A stretch of 15,426 bases of DNA from Deltaproteobacteria bacterium (GCA_030640695.1 DAOWIX010000156.1:1-15426), one strand, 5' to 3'. Counted from the first letter of the stretch, positions 1-8,210 are shown. Notes: generated by a model not told the origin, from the sequence alone. Translations and numbers: made by a program.

Positions 1-143
1 AATCCCGATAAAGTGGTTGCTCCATGGGCGTTCAAGGATAGATTGTACGTATTTGGGACGGAAACATTTGAGGTGTTTAGGAATATCGGCGGGAGTGGCT
101 TTCCTTTTCAGTCAATTCAAGGCTCCTCTCAAACTGTCGGATT
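1..143 (+). pseudogene. Fragment of P22 gp10-like phage tail / DNA-stabilisation protein
   Basis: Frame 1 is open from the window edge to a stop at 289-291. The first ~50 codons contain LYVFGTETFEVF, NIGGSGFPFQ and GLSAPFS, a pattern I associate with the phage packaged-DNA stabilisation family (P22 gp10-like tail accessory factors: an aromatic beta-strand 'FG..T.E' followed by 'FPF..I.G' and 'G..AP.S'). The resemblance ends near 140-160, where a different frame begins to encode RecN; the rest of frame 1, up to 291, is only a shadow of recN. The fragment is therefore the interrupted end of a phage gene whose upstream part lies outside the window. The assignment comes from memory of the family, and a different beta-propeller-like phage protein is possible. 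Confidence 0.45.
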
Positions 144-1658
144 ATCAGCGCCATTTTCACTCTACCGAAAAATCCCGCTTTCCACTCGCAGCTTAACGAT
201 TTCGGTTTTGCCGACGATCAGGATGAGCTCATTTTACGTCGCCATATCAGTCGTAAAAGCCACGGCGGCATCAATAACCGTATATACTTAAACGACCAGC
301 CGACAACCGGCAACACGGTTACCACTCTGGCCACCTACCTGATTGAATTTGTCGACCAACACCAACAACAAAGCTTGCGCAACCCCCGAGAACCTTTACG
401 CCTGCTCGATGCCTTTGGTGCCCTTCTACCCCTGAAGGAGGAGTACGCTAATCTTTTTCGCGATTACCAAAAACACGAATTTATACTTGAACAGTGGCAA
501 GAAAAAATCAGCGAAGCGGCCCGACAGATGGACTACTACACCCATCAACTCAAAGAGTTAAGTGACGCCCGCCTTGATCCTCAGGAAGAGGATCAACTAA
601 TTGCCCAACGCCAGCAATACCAGCAAATCGGCAAACTTCGGGAACTGAGCCGCGAGGCTGAAGAGCTCAGCTACTCAAATAGCAGCTCAATAATTGACAA
701 CTGTTATCGCCTGCTTGAAATTTCTGCTGAACTTTCACGCCGGGATGCTGAAGCGCCCCAAACGGAAGAGGTTTTAACCGGAATAGTTGACAGCCTCCAG
801 GATATCTACAAGGAAAATCGCAACTACATGTCCCGTCTCGACATTGACGAACAGACTATCGAAGAGACTGAGGAGCGTCTGGCTACTCTGGAACACCTCA
901 AACGAAAATTTGCCACCGACATAAACGGTCTGATTGAACTCAAGCAAGAACTTGAAAAACGGGTCGAAGGCTGGGAGAATCGCGACGCTGAAAAAGAGCG
1001 TTTGGACCGGGAGCTTACGAAAAAAAGAGAGGCGATGTTGGATGTGGCCAAAAAACTTAGCCAGGCCCGCCAGGAACAGGGAGATATCCTGGCCCGAACC
1101 GTCACCCGGCACCTGCACGATCTCAACCTGGGCAAAGCCCGTTTTCTCGTAGAGAGGGAAGCTGTTGCCGGCTCGATTACGGGCCAAGATCGCATCACCT
1201 TCCGCTTCAGTGCCAACCCCGGTGAAGAGCCAGCTCCGATCGGAGATATCGCCTCCGGCGGCGAACTCTCAAGGCTTTTACTGGCTCTAAAAACCACGGT
1301 CGCTGATCGTTTTCAATTACCAACAATGATTTTTGACGAAGTTGACACCGGCCTTGGCGGCGGTACTGCCGCTGCCGTCGGCCGAAAAATCGCCGACATT
1401 GCTGAAAACTGCCAGGTGCTCACCGTAACTCACCTACCTCAAGTTGCGGCTTTTGCTGATCAGCACTATATAATAGATAAAATGAGTTGCCCGGAAAAAG
1501 AGCAGACCACTATCCGACTCACCAAAATCACCTCTCAACAGGAGCCGGAACGGATTCGCGAGCTAGCCCGTATGGGTAGCGGTGAAGAGATCACAAAAGA
1601 GGCTGAAGAGCATGCCAAGGCCTTACGCAAAGAGGCAAAAAAGGAAACTATACAGTGA
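144..1658 (+). pseudogene. recN: DNA repair protein RecN, 5'-truncated
   Basis: RecN is an SMC-like ATPase that acts at double-strand breaks. RecN-type sequence is recognisable in frame 3 from about base 144 (ISAIFTLPKN, then DELILRRHIS, RIYLND, DQHQQQ and LLDAFGALL), followed by a long coiled coil, the ABC signature ASGGELSRLLLALK (about 1250-1290) and Walker B MIFDEVDTGLGG (about 1323-1358), then THLPQVAAFAD. The N-terminal part with the Walker A P-loop is absent. Frame 3 carries stops at 9, 39, 69 and 78, and no ATG, GTG or TTG lies in frame between 81 and the TTG at 375. A product from 375 (427 aa) could not bind ATP normally, so I call it broken. A phage-like fragment in another frame directly abuts it, which means either a real insertion/deletion or a chimeric assembly. 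The stop overlaps the next gene's GTG. Confidence 0.85.
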
Positions 1659-2104
1659 TTCGCCAAGCGACCATAAAAGATGTCAAGACCATCCAGGACA
1701 CTCTTGAACACTACGCCCAAAAGGGCCTGCTCCTGCCCCGCACTCTTAGCGATCTCTATGACAACTTAAGAGATTTCATCGTTTATGAAAAGGCGGGAGA
1801 GATTTTGGGCGTCAGCGCCCTGCATGTCTGTTGGGATGATTTGGGAGAGATTCGTTCGCTGGCAGTGCTCCCACCCCGCACGAAACAGGGCATCGGCCGA
1901 GAGCTGGTTTACGATTGCGAAAAAGATGCCGCCAAACTAGGCTTGAAGAAGCTCTTCACCCTGACCTATCAGGAGAGTTTTTTTGCCGGACTCGGCTATC
2001 AGACTATTGACAAAAACCAACTCCCCCACAAAGTCTGGGGGGACTGTCTGAAATGTGCCAAGTTTCCCGACTGCGACGAGATCGCCATGATTAAAACACT
2101 CTAA
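1655..2104 (+). CDS. argA: Short-form amino-acid N-acetyltransferase (ArgA-type GNAT)
   Basis: A 149-residue single-domain GNAT. It resembles the short N-acetylglutamate synthases that make N-acetyl-L-glutamate from glutamate and acetyl-CoA, the first step of arginine synthesis, in organisms lacking the long kinase-fused ArgA. Visible features are the N-terminal RQATIKDVKTIQ, the conserved LLPRTLSDLYDNLRDFIV, the core strand EIRSLAVLP followed by the acetyl-CoA loop (TKQGIGREL), and a C-terminal segment with cysteines, CLKCAKFPDCDEIAM. The GTG start at 1655 overlaps the TGA of recN (GTGA) and has an AGGAA ribosome site about 8 bases upstream, so translation is probably coupled to recN. The exact substrate is inferred from family resemblance; a generic GNAT remains possible. 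Confidence 0.75.
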   Translation: MIRQATIKDVKTIQDTLEHYAQKGLLLPRTLSDLYDNLRDFIVYEKAGEILGVSALHVCWDDLGEIRSLAVLPPRTKQGIGRELVYDCEKDAAKLGLKKLFTLTYQESFFAGLGYQTIDKNQLPHKVWGDCLKCAKFPDCDEIAMIKTL

Positions 2105-2130
2105 CGCGGGTGTTGTCCGCAAGTAAGTTA
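2100..2130. repeat. Short degenerate copy of the GC-hairpin repeat
   Basis: The gap between two convergent genes is filled by TCTAACGCGGG, a loop, TCCGC and then AAGTAAGT. The same TCTAACGCGGG...CCCGC start and the same GCAAGTAAGT junction occur at 14291-14341, where a longer spacer separates them. Here the GCGG/CCGC stem is imperfect and the AT-rich hairpin is missing, so this looks like a deleted or partial copy. It overlaps the stop codons of both flanking genes: TAA at 2102-2104 on plus, and TAA on minus at 2130-2128. It has no U-tract, so it is not a typical intrinsic terminator, though it could still act in RNA 3' ends. Confidence 0.55.
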
Positions 2131-3411
2131 CGAAAAGTCCTCTTCACCGACCACCCGGTTACGACCGCCGTTTTTGCCCCGATAAAGTGCCTGATCAACC
2201 CTTTCGACATAGCTCTCCAAGGTATCATCCTCCTTAAGCGTGCCAACCCCTAGACAAGCGGTCACCGAAAAGGGTTTGCCTTTATAGGTGAAGCGGCTGA
2301 CTTCAACCTTTTGTCGAATACGTTCCGCCACTTCAAGAGCCTGTTTATATGGAGTATGCGGTAAAATCAGGGCAAACTCCTCCCCACCATAACGGGCCAG
2401 GACATCGATTTCGCGAATCTCTTTTTTCATAACCTCAGTTAAGATTCGTAACACCCCATCCCCGGTTCTATGTCCATAGGTATCATTGACCTGCTTGAAG
2501 TGGTCAATATCAATTAATGCCATGGCTGTTGGACCGCCATAACGCTGGAAGGACATCACTTCATGTTTTAGCTTTTCGTCGTAAGCCCGCCGGTTATAGG
2601 TTCGGGTCAGAGGGTCGATAACAATCTCCTGTTTAATCTTCTCCATCTGCTGCTTAAGGGTTTCAACCTTTTTATTGGCATCACTCACCTGCACCCGAGC
2701 CTGCTGCACATCCTCCACCATCTGCCGGGTTCGGATCTGCAGACCTTTAGTCTGCTGCAACAACAACTCACGAATCTCCTGCACCTCATCCAATGTATGG
2801 GCTTGTTGCAAGCGCTCGACACACTCATCCAGACCACTGTCAAAATCACCACTACTGAGTAGCAGACCGGAGATTGAATCAGCTAAAATAGTAATAATCT
2901 TCTTCAGCTCATCGCGCTCCCGGCCGGTCTCATCATCAAGAAAAACATTAAGTGAAAAGAGACGTTTAAACTTCACGACATAAAGGTTCATAGCCTCAGG
3001 CGTCGCGACTCCTTCAAGTTCATCCCGACATTGTGAAAAAAGCTCCTGACTACCTTTACCCTGCAAAGAGATACCTTCAATCTGATGGAGCGCCATGTTA
3101 ACCAGTGCTTTAAACTCGCCGATCAGGCTGCGCATATCATTTTCAACATTCGACTGCGCCAGAAGGTCATTTTTCAACCCCTGCATAGTTGCCAGCAGAC
3201 GGTTAACATCAACCGGCTGTTCCTTGAGGAGCAAATCTTTGACCTGCTTGTGAATACGTTTGACCTGGCTCGCATTGGCAGCACTTTGCAAGGATTCATA
3301 CAACGACCCCAGGGCCTTGCCCGAACCCTGATCGCCAGATAACGATCCCTGCAGGGTTTTTAATAAAAAAACCGAAAGTGCCTTATACTCTTTGATCATA
3401 TCGATATTCAT
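2128..3411 (-). CDS. Diguanylate cyclase with helical N-terminal sensor region
   Basis: Protein of 427 aa that probably makes cyclic di-GMP from two GTP. The C-terminal GGDEF domain (about residues 262-424) starts with DPLTRTYNRRAYDE, carries the metal/GTP segment LIDIDHFKQVNDTYGH and the active-site GGEEF at 342-346, and has the inhibitory-site RxxD (REID, 333-336) exactly five residues before it, so product feedback inhibition is likely. Residues 1-260 are predicted from composition to be mostly alpha-helical, with a coiled-coil-like stretch at about 225-265 just before the catalytic domain; no membrane segment is evident and I do not recognise the input domain. ATG at 3411; ribosome site weak. 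It lies 40 bases after the histidine kinase gene in the same direction and is probably its last operon partner. Confidence 0.9.
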   Translation of the reverse strand: MNIDMIKEYKALSVFLLKTLQGSLSGDQGSGKALGSLYESLQSAANASQVKRIHKQVKDLLLKEQPVDVNRLLATMQGLKNDLLAQSNVENDMRSLIGEFKALVNMALHQIEGISLQGKGSQELFSQCRDELEGVATPEAMNLYVVKFKRLFSLNVFLDDETGRERDELKKIITILADSISGLLLSSGDFDSGLDECVERLQQAHTLDEVQEIRELLLQQTKGLQIRTRQMVEDVQQARVQVSDANKKVETLKQQMEKIKQEIVIDPLTRTYNRRAYDEKLKHEVMSFQRYGGPTAMALIDIDHFKQVNDTYGHRTGDGVLRILTEVMKKEIREIDVLARYGGEEFALILPHTPYKQALEVAERIRQKVEVSRFTYKGKPFSVTACLGVGTLKEDDTLESYVERVDQALYRGKNGGRNRVVGEEDFS

Positions 3412-3450
3412 AAACGAAACCTGTTTTGCTTCCGGCTATACCGGGCTGAA

Positions 3451-4980
3451 CTAAACACAGGAACCCTCTTCCTGCCGCAAAGGGAGAACCACCTTAAAAG
3501 AGCTCCCACTGGCAATTTCACTAGTGAAACTAATTTCCCCTTGATGCTGGGCCACAATTGTTTGGGCCGTAAACAGACCCAACCCGGTCGCCCCACCTTC
3601 GACCTTAACCTCTTTGGTCGAAAAGAAAGGATCAAATAGATGTTTTTGACATTCTGGGCTGATGCCAGCACCGTTATCACTGACCGAGAAGAAAATATGA
3701 CCTTCATCTTCCTGCCCGGTGGTCAACACAATCTGCCCTGTAAAACCACCATCAAGCTGACCTTTGCGATCCCTAATCGCTTGCGCAGCATTTAGCATCA
3801 GGTTTAACACAACTTGCTGGATCTGCCCCTTTTCCATTCTAACGGGCAACATATCCTCCTGGAAATTCTTGACCACACCAACCTGCTCCCGTTCCAATTC
3901 ATAACGACTGAAAGTAAGGGCATCATCAATCACCTGATTTAGAGAGAGAGGAAACATCTCTTTACGTTCAGGATGAGAAAAAACCATCAGGTTGCCGGCC
4001 ATCAGATTTAAAGCTTCAACCTGACCCCGAAGTCTGCCGAGCAACTTCAAATCTTTTTCACGCCCTTCAGAAGCCACTTCAAAACGCATCTGTAAAAGCT
4101 GTACGACTCCGTAAATAGAGGCCAGATAGTTATTCAAATCATGCGCAATCCCGGCCGCCATCTGACCAATACTGGCCATCTTTTCAGATCTTATAACTTG
4201 ATCTTCCATCATTACCAGAGGGCTGGTATCCTGAACATAGATCACCACCTCTCGACTTTCAGTCTCGCCCTCATGAAATATCGGATAATAGAAGATATTG
4301 GCATACTCACGCCCGGCCCGACGCCTTTCAACCCGCAAACGGTTGCGATTTTGACCATCCGCCATACATTCACGCGGCATACAATCGGAACAGGGAGTAT
4401 TACGATGGCGAAAGACCTGGTAACAGTTTTTACCGACCAACTCTTTTGGGGTAGAATTAAAATAAGCGGCCTCAGCCCGGTTAATAGACTGAATAACATA
4501 ATTATCATCAATAAGGTAGAGACCGTTATCAAGAGCATCGAGGGTTCGGCGATAGCGCTCCCGGCTTTCACTGACCTTGGAATTCTGTTTCTCCAAAACC
4601 TTAGAAAAGTTTTCCAACTGCTGGCTCCGGGAGAGCAGCTCGTCATACTGGCTTACCAGAAGGCGAATTGAACTATCTATGATTCCCAGATAACTGCCCA
4701 TATTAATTTTTTCAACCTGACCAATATCTACATGGTCAGGTTGTCTGTTTCTCTTCACAGCCAATACCAGTTCATCCAGTTTGGCCCGAACCGGCCAGAC
4801 AACTTTCACCATGAACCAGACGAGAACAACAGACAACAAGATATGAATAACCAGGGAGAGTCCTGCAGAGAACAACGTACCCGGAAGGATGATGAGCCCC
4901 AAGACCGCAAGAAGGTTTAAAGCGATCAAAATTTTAAAAAAAATTGTTGCCTTAAGACGAAATAGAAGATTAATAAACAA
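3451..4980 (-). CDS. Membrane-bound PAS sensor histidine kinase (NtrB-like)
   Basis: Two N-terminal membrane helices (about residues 11-34 and 36-61), a linker with coiled coil, a PAS domain (about 141-257), a HisKA phosphoacceptor helix with H280 in AAGIAHDLNN, and a HATPase domain with N-box NLMLNAAQA (393-401), G1 DNGAGI (435-440), F-box FDPFFS and G2 GATGLGL (463-469). There is almost no periplasmic loop, so sensing is probably cytoplasmic or in the membrane. The PAS domain holds four cysteines (about 186, 197, 200, 205) including CSDC, which suggests redox or metal sensing (inference). The frame is open to a TTG at 5034, but I prefer the TTG at 4980 (509 aa): it has AGGGGAG eight bases upstream and leaves only an 11-base overlap with the preceding gene. 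No receiver-domain partner is in the window. Confidence 0.88.
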   Translation of the reverse strand: MFINLLFRLKATIFFKILIALNLLAVLGLIILPGTLFSAGLSLVIHILLSVVLVWFMVKVVWPVRAKLDELVLAVKRNRQPDHVDIGQVEKINMGSYLGIIDSSIRLLVSQYDELLSRSQQLENFSKVLEKQNSKVSESRERYRRTLDALDNGLYLIDDNYVIQSINRAEAAYFNSTPKELVGKNCYQVFRHRNTPCSDCMPRECMADGQNRNRLRVERRRAGREYANIFYYPIFHEGETESREVVIYVQDTSPLVMMEDQVIRSEKMASIGQMAAGIAHDLNNYLASIYGVVQLLQMRFEVASEGREKDLKLLGRLRGQVEALNLMAGNLMVFSHPERKEMFPLSLNQVIDDALTFSRYELEREQVGVVKNFQEDMLPVRMEKGQIQQVVLNLMLNAAQAIRDRKGQLDGGFTGQIVLTTGQEDEGHIFFSVSDNGAGISPECQKHLFDPFFSTKEVKVEGGATGLGLFTAQTIVAQHQGEISFTSEIASGSSFKVVLPLRQEEGSCV

Positions 4981-5689
4981 CCCGGTTTCTCCCCTCTCTT
5001 TTGGCTTGATAGAGTTTCTTGTCAGCCCGCTCAACCAGCACGCCCGGCTCCGTCATTAAAGCATCATAAGAGGCCACCCCAAGACAGATCGTCAAGCACC
5101 CCTCAGCCTGACCCTTAAGCAGAGGCTGGTGCTCCTGGCCGGGAATCTCCGCCTTCTCAATTTCCTGCCGAAAGCGCTCGGCCACACCGGCCGTATCCTC
5201 GATCCCGCCATGACAGAGAACCACAAACTCTTCACCACCATAACGGGCCACAATATCACTATGCCGGGCGTTTTCCAGCAGAATGTTGGCAACTGCCAGA
5301 AGCACCTTGTCGCCAGCCGGATGACCATGAGTATCATTGAAATGTTTAAAATTGTCGATATCGATCATAATCAGAGAGAGGGCACCGGAATAGCGTTGAA
5401 TACGGTTGAACTCTTCAAGTAAACGCTGCTGAAAATGGCGATGGTTATAGAGACCGGTCAAACCATCGGTAATTACCAACTTACTTAAAATTTCCTCTTT
5501 CTCACGCAGCTCAGCAATCAGAATGGCCTGCTGAAAGGCCGCTTCCCTAAGAATCTCGGCGGCACTACGATCACCCTGTTCGGAAAGAATAAAACTTAGC
5601 TGCTCCTTCAAGATCCGAATCTCTTCGTGTGCCTGAATCAGCTCTTTTTCTAATTCAGCTCGACTCTGTTCGACTCTATCTTCGGTCAT
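4970..5689 (-). CDS. Soluble diguanylate cyclase (GGDEF)
   Basis: A short cytoplasmic GGDEF protein of 239 aa from ATG 5689; a GTG at 5707 in the same frame would give 245 aa. The ATG has GGAG about 12 bases upstream, while the GTG has no ribosome site. Residues 1-70 form a charged helix, probably a dimerising coiled coil (EKELIQAHEEIRILKEQL), which leads into DGLTGLYNHRHF, the segment MIDIDNFKHFNDTHGH, the active-site GGEEF (151-155) and an intact inhibitory RxxD (RHSD, 142-145). It is first in a minus-strand cluster with the histidine kinase, whose start overlaps this stop, and a second diguanylate cyclase. No EAL or HD-GYP phosphodiesterase is nearby, so the locus appears dedicated to c-di-GMP synthesis. 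Confidence 0.9.
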   Translation of the reverse strand: MTEDRVEQSRAELEKELIQAHEEIRILKEQLSFILSEQGDRSAAEILREAAFQQAILIAELREKEEILSKLVITDGLTGLYNHRHFQQRLLEEFNRIQRYSGALSLIMIDIDNFKHFNDTHGHPAGDKVLLAVANILLENARHSDIVARYGGEEFVVLCHGGIEDTAGVAERFRQEIEKAEIPGQEHQPLLKGQAEGCLTICLGVASYDALMTEPGVLVERADKKLYQAKREGRNRVVY

Positions 5690-5714
5690 TATTTTTTTCA
5701 ACTCCACAAAAGAC

Positions 5715-5785
5715 TTTACGTATACAGCCCATCTCTGCTATAGCCCCGAACCTCTTTACATACTGTAAGGAAGATAAAAACTCAA
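5715..5785. promoter_or_regulatory. Divergent promoter region with palindrome
   Basis: This lies between the minus-strand signalling cluster and pcnB. On minus, TTGAGT (5785-5780) and TATGTA (5762-5757) are 17 bases apart. On plus, TTTACG (5715-5720) and TATAGC (5739-5744) are 18 apart. Both are moderate sigma70 matches found by eye. The perfect palindrome TTACA-TAC-TGTAA (5756-5768) overlaps the minus -10 and could be an operator. No downstream use of either promoter can be shown from sequence alone. Confidence 0.3.
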
Positions 5786-5828
5786 CCCGTAAAAAACAAC
5801 CCGGCAAACAATTCACAAGAAACCCTTT

Positions 5829-7118
5829 ATGACATCCCCTGACGCTTCACAGAGTGGCTCTCAAGAGAGCGCCCCTGAACCGGTTATAATCCCCCGTTCA
5901 GCCCATCCGATATCACGCAAAAATATCGACTACAATGCAACAAAAATCCTCTACCGGCTCAAAAATAATGGCTTCACCGCCTACCTTGCCGGCGGCGCCG
6001 TACGAGACATGCTTTTAGGGCAGACCCCTGTCGACTTCGACATTGTCACCGATGCCAGCCCCAAACAGATTAAAAGATTGTTCCGCAACTCACGCATTAT
6101 CGGTCGTCGTTTCCGTCTCGTCCATATCTTCTTCCATGAGCGCAGTCGTTCAACCCCGCAAATTTTCGAGACCGCCACCTTTCGCCGGACGGTAACTTTA
6201 GACAACGACGACCTCGAACGCATCAAAGAGCAGCCGGAACTGGCCAACAACCTCTTCGGTTCTCCGGACGAAGATGCTCTGCGCCGGGATTTTACGATCA
6301 ATGCCCTCTTCTATAATATCGCCGATTTTTCCGTCATCGACCATGTCAACGGCCTGCAGGATCTTGAAGATGGTATCATTCGTATTATAGGCGACCCGGA
6401 TCAACGTTTTGCCGAAGACCCAGTCCGGGTTTTGCGTGCCCTTGAATTTGCCTGTCGACTCAATTTTACGATTGAAGATGAGACCGGCAAAGCCCTTAAG
6501 GCGGGAGCCCACGCTCTCGCCACCATACCAGCCAGCCGTTTGCGCGAAGAGTTAAAGGGACTCTACAGCAAAAGAGTAACCGCCGCTCTGTTGTCTCTTG
6601 GCAATCGTTACCAGATCAATCACCATTGGTTGCCAGCTCCAATCGCCGACAATACGTTAGAAGCAATTCCCATATTAAAGCAAATTGAAGCTTTTTTCCC
6701 ACTTTCAGGCAATGTCAATGAACTCGAAAAAATGACATTCACAGCCCTACTTCTACCAGGCATCCTTAAAAAATACCCACTGGCCGATGGCATCCGCCTC
6801 AATCTGATCCAAGAGAAGGTCGAAGATAGTTTAAAACCCTTAAATGAGCGTTTCAGCCTACCCCGTTTTCAGCGGCACGCCATCAAAGAGATCTTCACCC
6901 TGCTCTACCGCTTAGGCCGCGGCGACAAACGTATCAATCAACTACTCAAAAGAGAGAACTTTTTCGCCGCCCTCTTCTTTTATGCCGTCGTCACCAGGCC
7001 CCTAACTCAGCAACCTTCGCACTTCTCCTTCTGGGCTCAACAAAGCGACCGTTTAAACAGCAACAGCAATGCCCAAAAGCTTGACTACGGCAGCCTTTTC
7101 AATAAGCCGGCAAAATAA
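5829..7118 (+). CDS. pcnB: Poly(A) polymerase / tRNA nucleotidyltransferase family (PcnB)
   Basis: Class II nucleotidyltransferase of 429 aa. The head domain has YLAGGAVRDMLLG (52-64) followed by the metal-binding VDFDIVTDA with D69 and D71, then IGRRFRLVHIFF and the family-typical block around NLFGSPDEDALRRDFTINAL, which favours the poly(A) polymerase subgroup over CCA-adding enzymes; next come FAEDPVRVLRALEFACRLNF and the ASRLREEL helix region. PcnB adds 3' poly(A) tails that promote RNA decay. Length fits the family. An unstructured N-terminal tail (about 25 residues, rich in S, P, E) precedes the domain. The ATG at 5829 has no clear ribosome site. A CCA-adding activity cannot be excluded from sequence alone. 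Confidence 0.88.
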   Translation: MTSPDASQSGSQESAPEPVIIPRSAHPISRKNIDYNATKILYRLKNNGFTAYLAGGAVRDMLLGQTPVDFDIVTDASPKQIKRLFRNSRIIGRRFRLVHIFFHERSRSTPQIFETATFRRTVTLDNDDLERIKEQPELANNLFGSPDEDALRRDFTINALFYNIADFSVIDHVNGLQDLEDGIIRIIGDPDQRFAEDPVRVLRALEFACRLNFTIEDETGKALKAGAHALATIPASRLREELKGLYSKRVTAALLSLGNRYQINHHWLPAPIADNTLEAIPILKQIEAFFPLSGNVNELEKMTFTALLLPGILKKYPLADGIRLNLIQEKVEDSLKPLNERFSLPRFQRHAIKEIFTLLYRLGRGDKRINQLLKRENFFAALFFYAVVTRPLTQQPSHFSFWAQQSDRLNSNSNAQKLDYGSLFNKPAK

Positions 7119-7181
7119 AAGTTTTGTAACATACTCAGCTAACCCGCAAATACAGGGTACACAATCCCGATTTCCTTCGGA

Positions 7182-7205
7182 GAATTAGGTGATGTCCCCA
7201 GAATC
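7182..7205. repeat. Possible remnant of a RAYT/REP-type motif
   Basis: The stretch beginning GAATTAGGTGATGTCCCCAG and ending in AATC resembles, from memory, the short 'GGTGTCCCCAGAATT'-type motif that flanks REP-associated tyrosine transposase genes in many bacteria. It sits in the 151-base gap between pcnB and mqnA. No transposase gene is present, so at best this is a solitary remnant. Confidence 0.25.
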
Positions 7206-7223
7206 AGCTAAAAATATCAATAC

Positions 7224-7252
7224 TTGACACTTTTTTACTTACACTGAATAGT
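7224..7252 (+). promoter_or_regulatory. Predicted sigma70 promoter for the mqnA operon
   Basis: TTGACA (7224-7229, a perfect -35) is followed after 17 bases by AATAGT (7247-7252, four of six matches to the -10). Initiation near 7258 would leave a leader of about 12 bases before the first mqnA ATG and about 27 before the second. It precedes a run of five same-strand genes ending at the terminator at 11538-11578. Confidence 0.5.
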
Positions 7253-7269
7253 TACCAAAAACCAAACCT

Positions 7270-8160
7270 ATGAAAACAGGAATAATGCGGCCGCAACTCA
7301 ACCTCGGCCAGATCGAATATTTAAATTGCTGGCCGCTCTACCAGCGGCTGCACGAGGACTCAATCGGCAACCTTTTCACCTTAATATCCGGTCATCCAGC
7401 CCAACTTAATCTGGGTCTCGAAAATGGTGAAATCGACATCAGCCCCTCATCCTCAATGCTTCCGGCCGTAAGCCCCATCAATGATTATTTCGTGATGCCC
7501 GGAATTGCCATAGCCTCACTCAACGAGGTTCAGAGCGTCATCCTTTTAAGCCGCCGCCCCCTGTCTCAACTTAACGGTTGCGACATCACCCTGACCAGCC
7601 ACTCATTAACTTCCATCTTTCTTTTAAAGATCATCCTTTTCCATTTTCAAAAACTTGATCCGAAAAGCATCACCTTTAGTACCGAAGAGTTCACCCCTGA
7701 TCAAACCGGGGAGGCCGCCCTGCTTATCGGCGATCAGGCATTAGAGCTCTACCATAACCCGCCAACCGGCTTTAAGGTCTACGATTTAGGCCATCTCTGG
7801 CACCAGTTCACGGGCCTGCCTTTCGTCTACGCCCTCTGGATCGGACGCAAAGCGGCCCTTAAGAAGAAGAGCCAAGCTGTCATCGACCTGCATCAGCGCC
7901 TGACAGAAATTGTTGCAGAGCTTCCCGAAAAACTGGCTGAACTGGCTGTTCTTACTCTTGCAAAAAAGGGAAAAAAAACTACTCTCGATGCTTCTCAACT
8001 TCTCGCTTATTGGCGTCAGGCGATCTCATACAAACTTGATGAACGGGCTCTTGCAGGCCTTAACCTCTTTTATCGGCATGCTAATGATCTCGGGTTGACC
8101 GACAAAGTTCCCGAACTTGATTTTTTCCCGGCTTTAACCCGAGCAAACAAGAACCAATAA
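7270..8160 (+). CDS. mqnA: Chorismate dehydratase MqnA (futalosine menaquinone pathway)
   Basis: Protein of 296 aa with a periplasmic-binding-protein-like fold, expected to convert chorismate to 3-[(1-carboxyvinyl)oxy]benzoate, the first step of the futalosine route to menaquinone. Family hallmarks are LGQIEYLNCWPLYQRL near the N-terminus, the substrate-cleft segment GHPAQLNLGLENGEIDISPSSS, SLNEVQSVILLSRRPLSQL, SHSLTSIFLLKIIL, and GLPFVYALWIGRK in the second lobe. The usual family wording 'DVSPISS' appears here as DISPSSS. The other mqn genes are not in the window. Two ATGs compete (7270 and 7285); neither has a strong ribosome site. The pathway implies menaquinone-based anaerobic respiration. 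Confidence 0.85.
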   Translation: MKTGIMRPQLNLGQIEYLNCWPLYQRLHEDSIGNLFTLISGHPAQLNLGLENGEIDISPSSSMLPAVSPINDYFVMPGIAIASLNEVQSVILLSRRPLSQLNGCDITLTSHSLTSIFLLKIILFHFQKLDPKSITFSTEEFTPDQTGEAALLIGDQALELYHNPPTGFKVYDLGHLWHQFTGLPFVYALWIGRKAALKKKSQAVIDLHQRLTEIVAELPEKLAELAVLTLAKKGKKTTLDASQLLAYWRQAISYKLDERALAGLNLFYRHANDLGLTDKVPELDFFPALTRANKNQ

Positions 8161-8210
8161 TTCAAGATAAGCAACTTGATTTTACAGCTCTAATAGGATA
8201 CATAAAAAAC

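Noticed and set aside
13..291. Complete 92-codon gene
   Set aside because: Only the first ~50 codons look like real protein (phage-like); the rest is an out-of-frame shadow of recN, and the true start lies off the window.
2102..2127. Intrinsic terminator between convergent genes
   Set aside because: The GCGG/CCGC stem is short with no T-tract on either strand; better explained as a repeat copy.
3412..3450. CCGG...CCGG near-palindrome after the kinase stop as a terminator
   Set aside because: Stem is only 4 bp, no T-run, and the next gene in the same direction starts within 40 bases.
4141..4671. Plus-strand 176-codon frame inside the kinase gene
   Set aside because: Antisense shadow of a clear histidine kinase with conserved motifs; composition not protein-like.
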